From positions 37,392 through 101,391 of the forward strand of contig LNEY01000002.1 of assembly GCA_001464195.1 (NCBI GenBank): DNA of 64,000 nucleotides. The letters are read 5' to 3'. Positions 8,997 to 18,958 of this stretch are shown piece by piece (the stretch's first letter is position 1; every line of letters begins with the position of its first letter). The notes beneath the pieces are model-generated. The model was not told the DNA's origin and did no database searches. It saw only the letters and a program-made list of their open reading frames with translations. Source of the DNA: Burkholderiales bacterium Ga0077547. Lineage in GTDB: Bacteria > Pseudomonadota > Gammaproteobacteria > Burkholderiales > Burkholderiaceae_C. The position numbers were made by a program, and so were the translations under genes.

Positions 8997-10840
8997 CACA
9001 CGGATGGCGCCTCGTCCGCAGCCTGCTCGCCAGTGGCCTCCTCATCATGGGCGGCCTGCTGTGCCACCCGGCCTGGGCGGCCTTCACCGCATCGGTCGAC
9101 CGGACCCAGCTCGCGGCGGGCGAATCGGTGCAGTTGACGCTGCAAAGCGATCGCCGCGGTGACAGCGATCCTGACCTCGCGCCGCTGGAGAAGAACTTCG
9201 AGATTCTCAGCCGCAGCACCAGCAAGAGCCTGCAGATCCTCAACGGCAGCATGTCTTCGCAGCGCCAGGTCAAGCTGGCGCTGGCGCCGCGTCGCAGCGG
9301 CCTGGTCGAGGTGCCTCGGCTGACCTGGGACGGTGAGTCTTCCGCTGCCATCGACCTGAACATCGCCGCCAACGGCGCCGGAGCCGGCGGCACCGGTGCA
9401 TCAGGCGCGGCCACGAAGGCGGCTGCCAATTCAGCTGCGCACGTGTTCCTGACCACCAGCCTGGACTCGTTGCAGCCGTACGTGCAGTCCGCGGTGAGCC
9501 TGAAGGTGCAGCTGTACAGCGACAAGAAGCTGTTCCAGGCCTCGCTCGATCTGCCAGGCACGGCCGACCTGCTGGTGCGGCGGCTCGGCGAGGATGTGAC
9601 CACCCAGGAAACCCGCAACGGCCGCACGTATCAGGTGATCACACGCCACTACCTGCTGGTGCCGCAGCGCAGCGGCGAGCTCCAGCTCGATGGGCCGGTG
9701 CTCAACGCGCAGGTCGCCGACGTCAACAGCCGAGTCGATCCGTTCCTCGCGCGGTTGTTCGGCCAGTTGCAGATCGAAGGGGGGCTTGGCGGCACCCGTC
9801 CGCTGCGACTGCGTGGCGACCCGGTGAAGCTCATGGCGCAACCGCGCCCACCGGCCCAGCGCACCGGCGACTGGTTGCCTGCGCAGCAGCTGACCCTCGA
9901 AGACGCCTGGCGCCCTGCCGACAGGACGATCGCGGTCGGCGAGCCGCTGACGCGGCGGTTGCGGATCGCGGCAGTGGGTCAGAGTGCCAGCCAACTGCCC
10001 GACCTGAGCGCTGCCACGCCGATGCCCCCCGGACTCAAGGCGCATGCAGAAGAAGCGGCGCTGAGCGACCAGCTGCTGGACGGCCATGTCGTCGGCCAGC
10101 GCGACCAGGACATCGTGCTGCTGGCCGACCAGCCCGGGCGCTACGAACTGCCCGAGTTGCGTCTGGCGTGGTGGGATGTGGTGAGCAATCAGCGCCGCGA
10201 AGCAGTGCTGCCCGCCGTGACGGTGGAGGTGGTGGCGGCGGCCGGTTCGACATCCGCCAGCGCCAGTGCGGGCGGGCCCGTTCCAGGGCAGGCGCTGCCC
10301 GGCATCCCGAGCACCGCATCTTCACCCGCGGCCTCGCCCAGCGCGCCGGTCGCCGACGCCGAGCCCGGCATGCCGAACGCATCTGGCAGCGCCACGGTGG
10401 ACTGGGCCTGGGTCAGCCTGGCCTTCGCGCTGCTGTGGCTGGCCACGCTTGCCGCATGGGCATGGGCACACCATCGCCGCCACCGCGCCACTGACAGCGG
10501 CCCGTCAGTGCCTATGCCGCCGGTACCTGTCGCATCCGTCAGCGCGGCTCGCACAGCCTTCCAGCAGGCTTGCCATGCCCACGCCGCCCGTGCGGCGCGC
10601 GATGCGCTGATCGGCTGGGGCCGCGCCACCTGGCCGCACGACGCACCGGTCGGCCTGAACGCCCTCGCGCGCCGGCTCGACAACCCCACGCTGACCCCGT
10701 TGCTGCGCGAGCTCGACCGTGCCTGCATCGCAGACAGCCACTGGAATGGTGACGCACTGTGCCGCGCGCTGACTGAGCTGCAGAGCCGTGTGATGCCCAT
10801 GCCCAGCCGTCCACAGCTGCCTGGCCTGTACGACGGCTAG
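8993..10840 (+). CDS. BatD family protein (oxygen-tolerance type)
   Basis: Signal peptide, TASVDRTQLAAGESVQLTLQ start typical of BatD, C-terminal TM; end of the Bat operon. Confidence 0.87.
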   Translation: MTHGWRLVRSLLASGLLIMGGLLCHPAWAAFTASVDRTQLAAGESVQLTLQSDRRGDSDPDLAPLEKNFEILSRSTSKSLQILNGSMSSQRQVKLALAPRRSGLVEVPRLTWDGESSAAIDLNIAANGAGAGGTGASGAATKAAANSAAHVFLTTSLDSLQPYVQSAVSLKVQLYSDKKLFQASLDLPGTADLLVRRLGEDVTTQETRNGRTYQVITRHYLLVPQRSGELQLDGPVLNAQVADVNSRVDPFLARLFGQLQIEGGLGGTRPLRLRGDPVKLMAQPRPPAQRTGDWLPAQQLTLEDAWRPADRTIAVGEPLTRRLRIAAVGQSASQLPDLSAATPMPPGLKAHAEEAALSDQLLDGHVVGQRDQDIVLLADQPGRYELPELRLAWWDVVSNQRREAVLPAVTVEVVAAAGSTSASASAGGPVPGQALPGIPSTASSPAASPSAPVADAEPGMPNASGSATVDWAWVSLAFALLWLATLAAWAWAHHRRHRATDSGPSVPMPPVPVASVSAARTAFQQACHAHAARAARDALIGWGRATWPHDAPVGLNALARRLDNPTLTPLLRELDRACIADSHWNGDALCRALTELQSRVMPMPSRPQLPGLYDG

Positions 10841-10933
10841 GACCATGCCGCACGGCCTGGATTTGTCATTCTTTGTCCAGCGGTTGCAGCCAGGGGTGCC
10901 GATTACGGTGGGAGTTGCGAGCGGTCGGCCTGA

Positions 10934-12040
10934 TCAGTAAAGGACCACCGAGCGAATGCTCTCGCCGCGTTCCATCAGCTCGAAGCCGTGGTTGATGTCT
11001 TCGAGCTTGAGCGTGTGCGTGATCAGCGGGTCGATGCTGATCTTGCCTTCCATGTACCAGTCGACGATCTTGGGCACGTCGGTGCGGCCGCGCGCACCGC
11101 CGAAGGCGCTGCCTTCCCACTTGCGGCCCGTCACGAGTTGGAAGGGCCGCGTGGCGATCTCCTGCCCGGCTGCAGCGACGCCGATGATGATGCTGCGCCC
11201 CCAGCCCTTGTGACAGCACTCCAGCGCCTGCCGCATCGTGGTGGTGTTGCCGATGCACTCGAAGCTGTAATCGGCCCCGCCATCGGTCAACTGCACGATG
11301 GCGTCGACCACGTTGTCGACGTTCTTCGGGTTGATGAAGTGCGTCATGCCGAACTGCCGCGCCATCGCCTCGCGCGCCGGGTTCAGGTCGATGCCGATGA
11401 TCTTGTCAGCGCCCACCATCTTCGCCCCCTGGATCACGTTCAGGCCGATGCCGCCCAGCCCGAACACCACCACATTGGCGCCTGCTTCCACCCCCGCTGT
11501 GAAGATGACTGCGCCCACGCCGGTGGTGACACCGCAGCCGATGTAGCAGACCTTGTCGAATGGGGCGTCGGGCCGGATCTTGGCCAGCGCGATCTCGGGT
11601 GCCACGATGTGGTTGGCGAAGGTGCTGGTGCCCATGTAGTGCAGGATCGGTTGCCCGTTCAAGCTGAACCGGCTGCTGCCGTCGGGCATCAGCCCCTTGC
11701 CCTGAGTGCCGCGGATCAGCTGGCACAGATTGGTCTTGCGGCTCAGGCAGAACTTGCACTGCCGACACTCGGGCGTGTACAGCGGAATGACGTGATCGCC
11801 CGGCTTCAGGCTGGTCACGCCCGCACCCACTTCCAGCACCACGCCCGCGCCTTCGTGGCCGAGGATGGCCGGGAACAGCCCTTCAGGGTCGGCACCCGAG
11901 AGCGTGTAGTGATCGGTGTGGCAGATGCCGGTGGCCTTGATCTCCACAAGCACCTCCCCGGCGCGAGGGCCTTCGAGGTCGACGGTTTCGATGGTCAGTG
12001 GGGCGCCGGCCTTCCAGGCCACGGCTGCGCGAGTTTTCAT
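10934..12040 (-). CDS. frmA: S-(hydroxymethyl)glutathione dehydrogenase / class III alcohol dehydrogenase
   Basis: MKTRAAVAWKAGAPLTIETVDLEGPRAGEVLVEIKATGICHTDHYTLSGADPEGLFPAILGHEGAG; zinc cluster CRQCKFCLSRKTNLC; 368 aa. Confidence 0.96.
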   Translation of the reverse strand: MKTRAAVAWKAGAPLTIETVDLEGPRAGEVLVEIKATGICHTDHYTLSGADPEGLFPAILGHEGAGVVLEVGAGVTSLKPGDHVIPLYTPECRQCKFCLSRKTNLCQLIRGTQGKGLMPDGSSRFSLNGQPILHYMGTSTFANHIVAPEIALAKIRPDAPFDKVCYIGCGVTTGVGAVIFTAGVEAGANVVVFGLGGIGLNVIQGAKMVGADKIIGIDLNPAREAMARQFGMTHFINPKNVDNVVDAIVQLTDGGADYSFECIGNTTTMRQALECCHKGWGRSIIIGVAAAGQEIATRPFQLVTGRKWEGSAFGGARGRTDVPKIVDWYMEGKISIDPLITHTLKLEDINHGFELMERGESIRSVVLY

Positions 12041-12165
12041 GCGGGCTCCTCAAGAGGGGAATGCGGCTCTGCGCCAGTGGGTCGTGCGCTGCCAGACATC
12101 AGCGGTCGTGGCATGGTATCCGCCACGATAGCGCACCATGTGTCAACGCCCACCCTGATCCGAAT

Positions 12166-12534
12166 TCAGTCGCCACTGCGCATGCGGCTGATGATCCAAC
12201 ACGCCAGTGCGATCAACAGGATCGCGCCGCTTTCGTAAATGAGTGCCACGGCATTGGCCTCTTTGCCCTGCAGGATGATCAATCGGCTGAGCGCGGTCAT
12301 GGCAATGAACAGCGGCAGCAGGATGACGTTGCGCTGCCGGCTGTAGAACGCCGCCAGCATGCCCAGCACCTCGGCATAAATGAACATCATCAGCAAGTCC
12401 TTCAGCTCTACCCTGCGGTTCTCGACGAGCAGCCAGATCTCTTGCGCCATGGCGATCACGGTGAATCCCGCGATCAGCATCAGGAAGATTTTTTCAGTGG
12501 TGTCTATCGCGCGCTTGACCATGGATGTGTGCAT
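12166..12534 (-). CDS. Phosphate-starvation-inducible PsiE family protein
   Basis: Small membrane protein with KDLLMMFIYAEVLGMLAAFYSRQRNVILLPLFIAMTALSRLIIL, characteristic of PsiE. Confidence 0.82.
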   Translation of the reverse strand: MHTSMVKRAIDTTEKIFLMLIAGFTVIAMAQEIWLLVENRRVELKDLLMMFIYAEVLGMLAAFYSRQRNVILLPLFIAMTALSRLIILQGKEANAVALIYESGAILLIALACWIISRMRSGD

Positions 12535-12541
12535 TCGAAAT

Positions 12542-13147
12542 TCAAAAACCGATGGCCTGCGTCACCGTCTCTCCCAAGGATGCCCAGGCCGCAACTCCCA
12601 GCGCCAGCGGCCAGACGGCGCCCAGTACCCCACAACCCGCGCCCAATAGCAACGACAGGCCATCTCGACGCAGCAAGCCGAGCCCCGCCAGTATCAGTGC
12701 GAGCCCTGGCAAGAAGTTCCCCAACGGGATAGGCAGCGCAATCAGTACCCCCATCAGCGCGGCAGCGCCTGCCATCACGCGGTCGGGCAGCCGATCGACG
12801 AGTGCCCGCCAGCGCGGCTGGTGCGTGCGCTCGGCCACCTCGTGTATGCGTGCGAGCGTCCGCAACACCCGCGTCGCACGCACCCGCGACAAGCCGAAAT
12901 CGCCGAATCGAGACGGAAGACTCGCGTCGCCAAGACCGCGCCAGCTCATCACGGCCATGGCGAAGATGGCTGTACCCACCACCGTGCCCACACCCGGCAC
13001 CGGACACAGGCACAGGGTCCCAAGCAGCACCAGCAGTGCCTCGCGCACCTGCGGGCGGTGAGCATCGACCAGGAACTGCAGGTTGGTCTGATCGCACCGC
13101 AGCTCGTCAGCGGCGGCGTGCAGTCGCTGGGAGATCGACAACGTCAT
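12542..13147 (-). CDS. ExoD family exopolysaccharide synthesis protein
   Basis: LLVLLGTLCLCPVPGVGTVVGTAIFAMAVMSWRG and multiple TM segments; ATG at 13147 (MTLSISQRLHAA). Confidence 0.78.
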   Translation of the reverse strand: MTLSISQRLHAAADELRCDQTNLQFLVDAHRPQVREALLVLLGTLCLCPVPGVGTVVGTAIFAMAVMSWRGLGDASLPSRFGDFGLSRVRATRVLRTLARIHEVAERTHQPRWRALVDRLPDRVMAGAAALMGVLIALPIPLGNFLPGLALILAGLGLLRRDGLSLLLGAGCGVLGAVWPLALGVAAWASLGETVTQAIGF

Positions 13148-13208
13148 GGAACCGTCGCCAGAACGCCGTCTGGAGGGTGCGGCCATTTCATGTCGAGCTC
13201 CGGTCACG

Positions 13209-13910
13209 TCACTCTTCAGTACCACCCAGCCCGAAGAGGCTGAGCAGGCTGGTGAACAGATTGAAGATCGAAACATACAAACCCACGGTCGCAAGCACGT
13301 AGTTCGACTCCCCGCCATGCACGATGCGGCTGGTCTCTACCAAGATCAGCCCGGCCGACAACAAGGCCACCATCGCGCTCACGGCCAGTCCCAGCGCCGG
13401 AATCTGCAGGAACACCGCAGCGAGACCGGCCAGCAGTGCCACGACCATGCCGGCAAACAGGAACCCGCCCATGAAGCTGAAGTCGCGCCGAGTCGTCAGG
13501 ACCCAGGCCGACAAAGCGAGGAAAACCGAACCGGTTGCCGCCAGGGCCATCGCGATCACCTGCCCACCGCCGGGCAAGGTCATCACCTTGGAGAGCAGCG
13601 GACCGAGCGTGTAGCCCATGAATCCGGTCAAGCCGAAGACCGCAAGAAGCGCCCAGCCGGAATTCTTCAGCCGGTAGACCGCGAACAGCAGGCCAAAGTA
13701 GCCAGCCAGCGTCAGCAAAATTCCAGGCGCAGCCCACTGCGCCGCTGCACTCACTGCAGCGACGCCGGCACTGAACAGCAGCGTCAGCGACAGCAGCGCA
13801 TAAGTGTTGCGCAGCACACGCGAGGCGCCAGCCGCGCCAGCAATGGGAGACGTGACCACCGGCGAATGCATCGTTGCCACAGGGGTTGATTGGGTAACGC
13901 GAGAGTCCAT
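13209..13910 (-). CDS. Bax inhibitor-1/YccA family membrane protein
   Basis: VLRNTYALLSLTLLFSA, GLTGFMGYTLGP, ETSRIVHGGESNYVLATVGLYVSIFNLFTSLL. Confidence 0.92.
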   Translation of the reverse strand: MDSRVTQSTPVATMHSPVVTSPIAGAAGASRVLRNTYALLSLTLLFSAGVAAVSAAAQWAAPGILLTLAGYFGLLFAVYRLKNSGWALLAVFGLTGFMGYTLGPLLSKVMTLPGGGQVIAMALAATGSVFLALSAWVLTTRRDFSFMGGFLFAGMVVALLAGLAAVFLQIPALGLAVSAMVALLSAGLILVETSRIVHGGESNYVLATVGLYVSIFNLFTSLLSLFGLGGTEE

Positions 13911-14107
13911 GATGAGTTGCTCCTAGTCATGCGGAATCAATACCGGAAATCGACGCGAGGCGCCCACGACGCCCACCGGCGGTTGCGCAACGGATGCGCC
14001 GGGGCACAACTGCATCGAATCCATGCTTCAACAGGCCGCGAGGATAGAGCGCCGATTAATCCTTAAAAATCAGACAATCATGAACGCTGACTTCTGTAAA
14101 GACTGAC

Positions 14108-14989
14108 ATGAGTCTCGACTTCAACTATCGCCATCTCTACTACTTCTGGGTGGTCGGCAAAGAAGGTGGCATCACGCGTGCTGCGGATCGGCTGGGCATG
14201 GCCGTGCAGACCGTGAGCACCCAGGTACGCGAGCTGGAGCGGTCCCTGGGTCATGCCCTGCTCAGGCCTGAAGGCCGCGGCCTGGCGCTCACGCAAGCGG
14301 GTGAAGCCACCATGCGTCAGGCCGACCAGATCTTTGCACTCGGGGAACAGTTGCCTGCGATCGTGCGAGAGACCGCCAGCACGCCCAGCGTGCGACTCGC
14401 AGTCGGCATCTCCGACGGCGTGCCGAAGCTGGTCGTGAGATCCCTGCTGCAGCCCATGCTTGCGGAGCCGCAGCTTCGGCTGCTGTGCCACGAAGGTGAG
14501 TTCGGCGATCTTCTGGCCGACCTTGCACTTCATCGGCTGGATGTCGTGTTGTCGGACCGGGTGGCTGCGCCGAGCCCCACGTTCAAGGTTCACAGTCACC
14601 TGCTCGGCGCCTCGGAACTCGCGTGGTACGCCCCACCGGCACTCGCTGCCGCCGCCCGAAAGGGATTCCCACAGTCGCTTTCCAAGGTGCCCGTACTCCT
14701 GCCCACCACGCACGCGGCCGCTCGTGGTTTGCTGGATCACTGGTTCGAGCGGCAGGGCATCCGCCCGAACATCGTGGGCGAGTTCGAGGACAGTGCGCTG
14801 CTGAAGACCTTCGGATCGGGCGGCATGGGCGCTTTCCCGGCAGTGAGCCGCGTCGGCGATGACCTCATCCGGGCTGACGGGGTTAAATTCGTCGGCCGAT
14901 GTGTGGGCGTCGAAGAACGCTTCTACGCGATCGCAGCACAGCGCAAGATCCAACACCCCTTGGTGCTGCGCTTGATCAAGGGCTGCTGA
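14108..14989 (+). CDS. nhaR: LysR family transcriptional activator, NhaR-like
   Basis: LNYRHLYYFWVVGKEGGITRAADRLGMAVQTVSTQVRELERSLGHALLRPEGRGLALTQAGE-type N-terminus; whole-length match to the NhaR pattern. Confidence 0.86.
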   Translation: MSLDFNYRHLYYFWVVGKEGGITRAADRLGMAVQTVSTQVRELERSLGHALLRPEGRGLALTQAGEATMRQADQIFALGEQLPAIVRETASTPSVRLAVGISDGVPKLVVRSLLQPMLAEPQLRLLCHEGEFGDLLADLALHRLDVVLSDRVAAPSPTFKVHSHLLGASELAWYAPPALAAAARKGFPQSLSKVPVLLPTTHAAARGLLDHWFERQGIRPNIVGEFEDSALLKTFGSGGMGAFPAVSRVGDDLIRADGVKFVGRCVGVEERFYAIAAQRKIQHPLVLRLIKGC

Positions 14990-15033
14990 GGCGCCCGTTG
15001 GTGGCTGGGCTCAGCCGCAGTCGCCGCTGGCGG

Positions 15034-18000
15034 TCATGAGGGCATCGGCAGCTCGTACACCACGCGCGCCTTCCTGCCCTCCGCCGCTGCCCGCCAGCGC
15101 TCGATCGCCTCGTCGCTCGGGTAGAAGCGTGCCTGGTCGCCCAGGTCCAGATCGCCAGTGACAACGCCTTGTGCCGCACGGCGGTGCAAACACAGGCGCA
15201 CGGACAGGCCCTGAGGCACATCGCCATGTTCGGTCGCCAGATGGCGCACCGGGAACTCACGCAGCAGTTCGGCCACGGGCGGCACGGCGCCGTTGACGTG
15301 CACGCTCAGGTACTTGCCGAAGCGGCAGCGCGCTTCGGCCAGGCCCCACACCTGCTGCACCGTCAGCCGCAGCCCGCCCGAGAAGCGATCGGGCTGCACC
15401 TTGCCCTGCACGATCACGAGCTCGTCATCTTTCAACAGCTCGCGATTCGCATTGACCAGCTCCTCGCTGGCCACCGCTTCGATCGCTTCGGTCTTGTCGT
15501 CGAGCTTGAAGATGGCCACTCGGCCGCGCTGGCCGTTGACCATGCGCAAATCGCCCACGATGCCGGCGAGCAGCTGCGGTTCGCGCGTGTCCAGCACATC
15601 GACATTGGCGCGCTTGGCGAACTGGCGAACCTCGTCCACGCTCTGATCGAACAGGTGGCCCGACAGATAGAAGCCCAGCGCAGCCTTCTCGGCCATCAGC
15701 CGCTCCTTGATGCTCCACGGCAAGGCCTCGACCAGCGGTGGCTCCTGCGTCGAGGCGCCGTGCGCATCGTCGAAGTCGAACAGGCCGCCCTGATTGGCGT
15801 GCGCCGCCTGCGAGTCGGCGTAGTCGAAGGCGAGGCCGACGCTGGCGAGCAGCGCGGATCGTTCCTGGCCCCAGCCATCAAACGCGCCCGCCTTGATCAA
15901 CGCCTCGACAGTGCGTTTGTTGATGCGCGCCCGATCGACACGGGCGCAGAAATCGAACAGGCTGGTGAACGGGCCCCCCTCGGTGCGTGCGGCCACGATC
16001 GCCTCGATCGCGCCCTGCCCCGTGCCCTTGATCGCACCCAGGCCGTAGCGCACGCGACCGCGCTCGCCCTTCTGCTTCGCTGCGGGATCCGGCGTGATCG
16101 GCTCGAAGCGATAGCTGCCAGCGTTGATATCGGGCGGCTCGAACACCACACCCAGCGCCTTCGCGTCGTCGTGGAAGATCTTCAGCTTGTCGGTGTCGTC
16201 GAGCGCCACGCTCATGTTGGCGGCGGTGAACTCGGCAAGGTAATGCACCTTCAGCCAGGCCGTGTGGTACGCCAGAAGCGCGTAAGCAGCAGCGTGCGAC
16301 TTGTTGAAGCCGTAGCCCGCGAACTTCTCCATCAGGTCGAAGATCTCGTTGGCCTTGGGCTCCGCAATGCCCTTCTTCGCCGCGCCTTCGGCAAAGATGG
16401 CGCGGTGCTTCATCATCTCTTCGAGCTTCTTCTTGCCCATGGCGCGGCGCAGCAGGTCGGCGCCGCCCAGCGTGTAGCCGCCGACGATCTGGGCCACCTG
16501 CATCACCTGCTCCTGGTAGACCATGATCCCGTAGGTCTCTTCCAGCACCCCCTGCATCAGCGGGTGCGGGTACTCGACTTCCTCGCGGCCGTGCTTGCGC
16601 GCGCAGAAGCTCGGGATCAGGTCCATCGGGCCCGGGCGGTAGAGCGCCACCAGTGCGATCACGTCCTCGAATACGCTGGGCTTGGCGTCGCGCAGCATGC
16701 GCTGCATGCCCGAGCTTTCAAGCTGGAACACCGCAACCGTCTTGCCCTCGCTCATCAGGCGGTAGGCGCCGGGGTCGTCAAGTGCGATGTTCTCCAGCGC
16801 GAAATCACGCTGATCGGGGTAGCGCGCTCGGATGAACTCCTTGGCCATCTCCAGGATGGTCAGCGTGGCCAGGCCCAGAAAGTCGAACTTCACCAGGCCG
16901 ATCGATTCGACGTCGTCCTTGTCGAACTGGCTCACCGCGCTGTCGCTGCCGGGCTGCATGTACAGCGGGCAGAAGTCGGTGATCTTGCCCGGCGCGATCA
17001 ACACGCCACCGGCATGCATGCCGACGTTGCGCACGATGCCTTCAACCCGCTCGGCGAGTGCCAGCAGCTCGGCAACCTCTTCTTCCTTCTGCTCGCGCTC
17101 CTCGATTTCGGGCGCTTCGCGGCGCGCGTAGATGACGCTCGTGTCGGTGTCGTTCGGCGGTCTGCGCAAGGTCACCACCTTGCCCGGTGGCGCGGGCACC
17201 AGCTTCGCAATGCTGTCCACATGGCCGTAACCCATGCCCAGCACGCGGCCGATGTCGCGCAGCGCGGCCTTGGCGGCCATCGTGCCGAAGGTGACGATCT
17301 GGCTCACCGCCTCGCGGCCGTACTTGTCCTTGACGTAGTCGATGACGCGGTCGCGGTTCGCTTGGCAGAAGTCGATGTCGAAGTCGGGCATCGACACGCG
17401 ATCGGGGTTCAGGAAGCGCTCGAACAGCAGGTTGTACTGCAGCGGGTCAAGGTCGGTGATCTTCAGTGCGTAGGCCACCAGCGAACCGGCGCCGGAGCCG
17501 CGCCCTGGTCCGACCGGGCAGCCGTGGGACTTGGCCCAGTTGATGAAGTCGGCCACGATCAGGAAGTAGCCGGGGAAGCCCATCTTCAGGATGGTGGCGA
17601 TCTCGAATTCAAGGCGCTCGACATAGCGCGGGCGCTCGGCCTCGCGCTTCGCAGCATCGGGATAGAGCTGAACCAGCCGCTCGTTCAGCCCCTCGTGCGA
17701 CGAGTGGCGAAAGAACTCTTCCGGCGCCATGCGCGCGCCGAGGACCTCGGGCGTCGGAAAGGCCGGCAGCTGCGGCTTGCCGAGCACCAGACTCAGGCTG
17801 CAACGCTTGGCGATCTCGACACTGTTGGCCAAGGCACTGGGCACATCGGCGAACAGCGCTTTCATCTCCGCCTGCGACTTGAAATACTGCTGCGCATTGA
17901 AGCGCTTGACGCGGCGCGGGTTGGTCAGCGTTTCGCCTTCAGCCACGCAGACACGCGCCTCGTGCGCCTCGAAGTCGTCATTGGTCAGAAACTGCACCGG

Positions 18001-18591
18001 GTGCGTCGCGACCACCGGCAGTTGCAGCGTTGCGGCCAACCGCACCGCGGCCTGCACCTGGGCTTCCTGGCCCGGCAGGCCCGCCCGCTGCAGCTCCAGG
18101 TAGTAGCGGTTCGGAAACAGTTCAGCAAAGCGCAGCGCGAGGGATCTCGCACGGGCAGCGTCGCCCGCTACCAGCGCCTGGCCGACCAGACCCAGCTCCG
18201 CACCCGACAGCGCAATCAAGCCACCGTTCAGCTCTGCCAGCGCCGCCCAGGTCGTCCAGGGCTGCGCCTGCGTCGCCGGGCCCATCCAGCAGCGCGTCAG
18301 CAGCTCGCACAAGTTAAGGTAGCCAACGCGGTTCTGCACCAGCAGCAAAAGCCGCGTCGGCGCGCGGTCGCTGCCTTCCGGCTCCAGCCACACGTCGGCG
18401 CCGATCAGCGGCTTGACGCCTTTCGACCGCGCGGCGCCGTAGAACTTGATCGCACCGAACAGGTTGCCCAGGTCGGTGATGGCCAGTGCCGGCTGCTGAT
18501 CGGCGGCAGCCGCCGCCACCAGGTCGTCAATGCGCAAGGTGCCATCGACGACGGAGTATTCGGTGTGGGTACGCAGGTGGACAAAGGTCAT
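15034..18591 (-). CDS. dnaE: DNA polymerase III subunit alpha
   Basis: 1185 aa; FVHLRTHTEYSVVDGTLRIDDLV, PVGPGRGSGAGSLVAYAL, FERFLNPDRVSMPDFDIDFC, MVYQEQVMQVAQIVGGYTLGGADLLRRAMGKKK. Confidence 0.98.
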   Translation of the reverse strand: MTFVHLRTHTEYSVVDGTLRIDDLVAAAAADQQPALAITDLGNLFGAIKFYGAARSKGVKPLIGADVWLEPEGSDRAPTRLLLLVQNRVGYLNLCELLTRCWMGPATQAQPWTTWAALAELNGGLIALSGAELGLVGQALVAGDAARARSLALRFAELFPNRYYLELQRAGLPGQEAQVQAAVRLAATLQLPVVATHPVQFLTNDDFEAHEARVCVAEGETLTNPRRVKRFNAQQYFKSQAEMKALFADVPSALANSVEIAKRCSLSLVLGKPQLPAFPTPEVLGARMAPEEFFRHSSHEGLNERLVQLYPDAAKREAERPRYVERLEFEIATILKMGFPGYFLIVADFINWAKSHGCPVGPGRGSGAGSLVAYALKITDLDPLQYNLLFERFLNPDRVSMPDFDIDFCQANRDRVIDYVKDKYGREAVSQIVTFGTMAAKAALRDIGRVLGMGYGHVDSIAKLVPAPPGKVVTLRRPPNDTDTSVIYARREAPEIEEREQKEEEVAELLALAERVEGIVRNVGMHAGGVLIAPGKITDFCPLYMQPGSDSAVSQFDKDDVESIGLVKFDFLGLATLTILEMAKEFIRARYPDQRDFALENIALDDPGAYRLMSEGKTVAVFQLESSGMQRMLRDAKPSVFEDVIALVALYRPGPMDLIPSFCARKHGREEVEYPHPLMQGVLEETYGIMVYQEQVMQVAQIVGGYTLGGADLLRRAMGKKKLEEMMKHRAIFAEGAAKKGIAEPKANEIFDLMEKFAGYGFNKSHAAAYALLAYHTAWLKVHYLAEFTAANMSVALDDTDKLKIFHDDAKALGVVFEPPDINAGSYRFEPITPDPAAKQKGERGRVRYGLGAIKGTGQGAIEAIVAARTEGGPFTSLFDFCARVDRARINKRTVEALIKAGAFDGWGQERSALLASVGLAFDYADSQAAHANQGGLFDFDDAHGASTQEPPLVEALPWSIKERLMAEKAALGFYLSGHLFDQSVDEVRQFAKRANVDVLDTREPQLLAGIVGDLRMVNGQRGRVAIFKLDDKTEAIEAVASEELVNANRELLKDDELVIVQGKVQPDRFSGGLRLTVQQVWGLAEARCRFGKYLSVHVNGAVPPVAELLREFPVRHLATEHGDVPQGLSVRLCLHRRAAQGVVTGDLDLGDQARFYPSDEAIERWRAAAEGRKARVVYELPMPS

Positions 18592-18657
18592 GCGATCGAT
18601 TCTAGAGATCGCCCCAGTTGGGCCTTCTGCGTGGGCTGAGGAGCGTGCTGGGCAGGG

Positions 18658-18885
18658 GTTGCACTCATGTCCTCCGAATCCGCCTTCGGCGTCTTCTCCC
18701 CCTTTTACTTCGCTCCACCCCTACCCAACACCCTCCTCAGCGGCAACCGCAGTGACTCTTGAACGAACAACGAATTCCGAAACCAAGCGCTGCGGCGGTG
18801 GTTCGAGCGACGGTCAGGGCCGCCGGGTGGAGCGAAGTCAAGGAGGAGGGCCTGTCTCTTCAGGCCCGGGGGACATGAGCGCAAC
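18658..18885. repeat. Inverted pair of about 62-bp intergenic repeat units
   Basis: Unit 1 (18658-18720) GTTGCaCTCATGTCCtCCG...ACTTCGCTCCACCC; unit 2 (18825-18885) is its reverse complement GGGTGGAGCGAAGT...CGGgGGACATGAGcGCAAC. 14-bp arm exact, 19-bp arm 17/19. Confidence 0.8.
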
Positions 18886-18958
18886 CCGGTGGCCCTGGCC
18901 GTCGCTCGCCGCACGACTCCTCCGACGCTCCACCAACGGCATCCGTACACTGCGCGCC

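Noticed and set aside
14078-14956. 292-aa minus-strand ORF opposite nhaR
   Set aside because: The + strand has a clear LysR HTH and substrate domain; the minus translation has no recognisable family.
15169-18639. 1156-aa ORF on the + strand, antisense to dnaE
   Set aside because: Mirror of GC-rich codon bias; His/Gln/Leu/Arg/Val-rich translation with no domain, while the opposite strand is unmistakably DnaE.
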